NCBI GenBank assembly: GCA_963855995.1
Contig: OY979717.1
Span: forward strand, 679,179-743,178
Reading direction: 5' to 3'
DNA from: Muricea muricata
Taxonomy: Eukaryota > Cnidaria > Anthozoa > Malacalcyonacea > Plexauridae
DNA: 64,000 bases
In this document: one piece after another, positions 40,778 to 64,000 of the stretch
Position numbering within the stretch: the first letter of the stretch is position 1
Layout: each line of letters opens with the position of its first letter
The notes under the pieces: generated by a model
Seen by the model: only the letters and a program-made list of their open reading frames with translations
What the model was told of the DNA's origin: nothing
Databases searched by the model: none
Translations under genes and position numbers: made by a program

Positions 40778-41369
40778 ATTTGTTTTTTTGTGCGCCCGCA
40801 TAAAGTGCATACCTATGATTGTAGCCATACTTCATTTATAAGTGTGATGTCATTTTATTTTTAGCATATTCACTCGTACCAGTCGTTTGGGGTATATGTT
40901 CTGAGTTCATGTTTTTGTATACATATAGAGATTTACGCGAGGTGAGCGGGTGAAATAAAAATCGCATTTTCACGGCAATAGTAAAACACGGAGCACCACT
41001 TTACGGAGCAGTAGAAAAACCTAAATCTTTATTATAAATTAACTATACATTGTTTAATCTCATTATTATTACAAATTTTATTATTATTTAGTAAAGACTT
41101 TTCGCGTATTCGTTTTAAATAGCATGCAATTTTTATATAAATAAAGTTTCTATAAACAAAACTTAGAGTCTTAGGACAACAATTGACAATTGTTGTGTTC
41201 AATATTTAATACTTTCAGGCACATATACGGGATAAATAAATGGCTTATTCCACAATTTCCCGTTGTCTGAAATTGTGCGCATGCGTGTGGCCAATGAAAT
41301 GTCTTTTCTGTAATCACTGCATCCGGAAACTAAAACGCATATAGATACGAACTGGTAATAGTAGGGAGT

Positions 41370-41569
41370 AAGCTAGTGGTAAGTCAAAATAAATTATAGC
41401 AATTATAGCAATTTTAAATTCAAAATAACTTCATAGCAATGTCATAGGTTATGAATTTCAAAAGAATAAAACCTAACCAATGAAGTTGGTTTGAAGGTAT
41501 TTTAAAATGTAAATATATCCTAGAATGAGCTGTGGTAATTTATTTTGATTTACGCTAGATCCGCCACTG
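41370..41569 (-). repeat. hAT-type MITE, copy inverted relative to 57.85 kb
   Basis: The stretch is the reverse complement of the element at 57854-58056: CTAGATCCGCCACTG at the right end, TAAGTCAAAATAAATTA at the left, and a shared core (CATAGGTTATGAATTTCAAA). The left terminus has decayed. Confidence 0.75.
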
Positions 41570-41574
41570 GGACA

Positions 41575-41990
41575 AAAAGCATCTTTAAGATTTGGTGCGG
41601 TGTGGCCTTTAGGATTTTATAAATGAAAATAGATTTTAGATATTTTCGCCTTTCTTCAAGAGATTTCTAATTTTATTTTTCAAGTAAATCAGACGATCGA
41701 ATATCATTAGTTGACCCAGTGATTACTCTCGCGGCTCGATGCACCCATTTTGATATTTTTGCAACCTATCTTTGAGGCCAATTCCGCAATTATCCCACAA
41801 CGGGCTACAATAATCGAAATAAGGTTGTATAATAGCATTACATAGCATTTTCATAGTCGGCAGTGGCACAAAAGGTTTAACTCGTCTCATTGCACCAATA
41901 CCGGCACTGATCTTCGAAAAGATAGAATCAACGTGTTTTTCCCAAGATAGCCTTTCGTCCATACTCACATCAAGGCATGTGTATTTATTA
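41575..41990 (-). mobile_element. LINE reverse-transcriptase C-terminal fragment
   Basis: The minus-strand frame reads VSMDERLSWEKHVDSIFSKI, SAGIGAMRRVKPFVPLPTM, IIQPYFDYCSPLWDNC and LQKYQN, then continues with breaks to an ATPHQILKML-like end near 41585. This is the distal domain of a CR1/Jockey-type LINE, and it directly abuts the MITE at 41569. Confidence 0.75.
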
Positions 41991-42367
41991 CTTTGCCTGC
42001 CGTAAGCGAGGCGGAGTTTTAAATTCGCCCCATTTCTGTTTTTTTCGGTGTCACAATTAAGTTGGTGCAGCGCTCATGAGTGATACCGCTGGGCACAAGC
42101 CGCGTGAGCCGACCTCATTAAACACGGCGTTTTAACTCAATTTCTAGCGGCATATGTCAACAAACCACGCATTTGTGCTAGAACATCTAAACCGCAAGAA
42201 GGTTTTACGTGCAAAGATTCTCATGCAAAATGTTTTAAAATGAAAAATTCCACTGCGAAACTTTACCGAGGAGCGATGCATAGCGAAATATTATCGTATC
42301 AGCATTTTGATTGGCTTTACGGGTTTTTTCACTAGCGCAGAAAATCATATTGTCATTTTGCTCACAA

Positions 42368-42532
42368 CATGGCCGCAGTGCTGGGGAAGGCGCGAAAGGG
42401 TTATCTGGCTTTTAAGATGAAGAGTTTTTCGAATGAAAATTACAGCCTCATACCCAGCGCTTTGATGTTTTATGGCGAATACACACACGTGGGAGATAAT
42501 GAGAAAATTGTCGGGGATATGCATATCATTTG
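42368..42532 (+). other. Short ORF with strong start context, uncertain
   Basis: A 54-residue frame starts in ACAACATGGCCGCAGTG, a good initiation and YY1-like context, in the repeat-rich gap between NDC1 and the LAP gene. The local DNA is GC-richer than its surroundings. No domain is recognised and no donor site extends it. It could be a first exon of an unseen gene, or part of a mobile element. Confidence 0.2.
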
Positions 42533-43003
42533 ATGACTCGTGTACGCGCCACGCACTGCCGTGGAATCAACATCACAAGAACATATGAAACGGAAAGAAC
42601 AGCTTTGACTAACTATTTAGGCCAAATAACGAAAAAATAAACGGTATGAATCTATTTTGACACTTTTTTTCGACATTGTTCACCTTTGACAGGCTTTCAC
42701 TGTCAAAATGATCTTTATATGTATTACATAAACAAATTCCTGCATGGTTAGCTCGTTTGTACAATTTTTATTATGCACTTTGTTGTTTATACAATTTTTA
42801 TCACACACTCACCAGCCATGCTGCAATTTCTATTTATTATATGGCTATGGGTGTTTTACCGCAACTAAATCACTCGTATTTTCCATATTTTCACTGGTGA
42901 AGACTGTAGACATGAAAATTTAAACGCGTATAAAACGCGTGTGTTTTCCCGCGGGAATTATATGTGTTAGCTTGTTCGGACATCCGACAATATAATAAAA
43001 AAG

Positions 43004-43112
43004 ACATCACATGGTAGCTTGAAGATATGTATATTATTTTCTCGTGTTGAAAACAATATTTCACCACTCGAAAATAATATTCATATCTTCACGCCACCGT
43101 GTAATATCCTCT
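43004..43112. repeat. Palindromic hairpin element
   Basis: ACATGGTAGCTTGAAGATAT then GTATATTATTTTCTCG pair with CGAAAATAATATTCATATCT then TCACGCCACCGTGT on the right, around a short centre near 43058. Intergenic, no coding capacity. Confidence 0.7.
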
Positions 43113-44049
43113 TTATCTTGTTTCATATTTTAAAAAGATTTAACTATATCCATGTTGATCAGAAACATAGCGTCAACCCCCGATTATAACCCCCTTCCCC
43201 TCCTGTCCCACTGAAACGTATGTAACGTTTCAAGAGAATCCTAACATGTGGAAATGCTAAATTCAATTATTAGTGAAGCCTGTATCAGAATTTACACCAT
43301 TCCGATTTACAAATACTACGGTTTTTTTAGGAAAGAGATAGATCTGCTGTTCCATAGACTTATTTTGTCAATATTAGTTCTGGAGATGTGCGGACATAAT
43401 TACGAATTACCGAGAATTCGAACCGAAAGGTTCAAAAGTGTTAATAGATGTCATGATATTTTACGAATTAGAATTTTCTACACTGGACCTACGTGAGGGC
43501 CAACGTGAGGGCCGACGCAGCCTAAAAAACAGTCATCTCGCGTTGTTTGCTACACAAGCACGGCACCCCCCGTCTATAAGCGCATGGGTTTGAATGAATA
43601 ATTTGTAAATACAAAGTTATACAAGCCAAAGGCGCCACGGACGTTTTTATGCCGCTTTGGCCCGTAAAGGAAGTATATGGACGAACTATAAAGTATGTAG
43701 AAAGTATATTATACAGATATATAAGAAAGTATATAGATATTTAACCCAAAATGTCGTCCATTTACCCCCCCCCCCCCCCGGTACTATAAGCCCACCATAA
43801 ATACAGTGAGCCCGGACATTTACGGTGCATAAATAGTATATTTTCGACATTAAATTATATTTTTAGTCTCATATCTTAGTACAATAATAAGTTATACATT
43901 AACACGTATTCATTGTGAATGATTTTATCATTTATAAGATCAAAAAAAGAAAATTAACTTGTAATGTACAACGAGATTTGTTAATTTTACACTGTTTTTA
44001 CATAAATATAAGGTCTGAAATAGTAAAAGAACTTGATACACTTTAGCAA

Positions 44050-44055
44050 TTTATT
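44050..44055 (-). terminator. Polyadenylation signal for the LAP gene
   Basis: AATAAA on the minus strand, 87 bases downstream of the LAP stop codon (44142-44144). It is the nearest canonical signal and would give a short 3' UTR. Confidence 0.5.
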
Positions 44056-44141
44056 ACTACAACTACAAGATGTTCGTCGGCCACGCACACTACAATATGT
44101 ACTATTTACATGCATGTACAAATAATTGAATTCTAAATAAA

Positions 44142-63504
<19,363 letters not shown>

Positions 63505-64000
63505 CTGTGATTATATAAATAAATTATATGCATTATTCAGCATGCATTTATGATATAGTTTGTGGCATGCTAAGAAAACTTATTATTTACAAATTAACCT
63601 CAAGTAGAGCTTGACATTTTGTTAGATTTATTGGATTGCACAGGTTGTAGCGGCAGACCTTTGTGGTACAAAAGAGTGCTCAATGACATATAGACAGAGC
63701 AAAATTTATAGTCGTGCAAAATATCAATGCAAAATATCCACTACAGTCTGTTTCATCCAGAAGGAATCTTGAGGTAGTATATGGACGAATTTCGAAAACA
63801 TTTGAGCTTCTTTTATGCTTAAGGAGGAAACGTGGGCGTGTGGGTGTTCAAATAGCATGCATTCATTTCTTTGTTATCTGAAATCTATGTGTCGGCAGAC
63901 CGAAACTATTTCCGACCTTTTATTAAGCAAGCAATTGTTTTTCCCCTCCAAACATCTTTTAGATGCTCGTGTAAGGAATCTTGTCACGTGTGAAAGATTT
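63505..64000. other. Right edge: LAP intron, no exon identified
   Basis: The next LRR exon upstream must end with two bases of a split codon (phase 2). Within 63505-64000 only a weak minus-strand LRR-like reading (CNPINLTKCQALLE, about 63605-63650) was seen, without clear acceptor or matching phase. The remaining 5' exons therefore probably lie outside the window. Confidence 0.5.

Overview
This is a nuclear fragment of an intron-rich, AT-rich animal genome. Five protein-coding loci can be supported. Three are long spliced genes on the minus strand, assembled here exon by exon from GT/AG boundaries with continuous reading phase: fukutin (19948 to 13386), the transmembrane nucleoporin NDC1 (40677 to 23225) and a LAP-family scaffold with leucine-rich repeats and a PDZ domain, resembling erbin/densin (63504 to 44142, its 5' end beyond the right edge). 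At the left, a small three-exon coiled-coil gene on the minus strand (9119 to 5340) stands head-to-head with an apparently intronless coiled-coil gene on the plus strand (9367 to 9879) that resembles VMAC. The gene set is metazoan. The repeat content (Penelope-like element, several non-LTR lineages, hAT, PIF/Harbinger and TA-flanked elements) suggests an early-branching or marine invertebrate, perhaps a cnidarian. That placement is inference; no species marker was found.

Layout. 1-5.0 kb: repeat graveyard with a 5'-truncated Penelope-like element, two reverse-transcriptase remnants and a hAT-like transposase remnant. 5.3-9.9 kb: the divergent gene pair, with a Harbinger-like remnant and a tRNA-derived SINE in the large intron of the minus-strand gene. 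9.9-13.4 kb: gene-free, with SINE and LINE remnants. 13.4-20.2 kb: fukutin, whose introns hold a 406-bp near-perfect palindrome, an inverted-repeat element and a (TA)n tract. 20.4-22.1 kb: remnant of a non-LTR element with a restriction-like endonuclease. 22.3-23.2 kb: two abutting TA-flanked elements. 23.2-40.8 kb: NDC1, with LINE fragments, a minisatellite, hairpin elements and a tandem duplication of one splice-donor region in its introns. 41-44 kb: repeat-rich intergenic DNA. 44.1-64 kb: the LAP gene, with a second (TA)n tract, a hAT MITE and a nearly full-length antisense LINE in its introns.

The genes do not form one pathway. Fukutin is a Golgi enzyme of dystroglycan glycosylation, NDC1 anchors nuclear pores, and LAP proteins organise basolateral membrane or junctional complexes. 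The most unusual points are the NDC1 reading frame ending inside the terminal inverted repeat of a transposon, the copied splice donors beside NDC1 exon 7, and a YY1-like ATGGCGGC motif near the 5' ends of three genes, forming a tiny upstream ORF before two of them. I found no convincing wholly new biological system.
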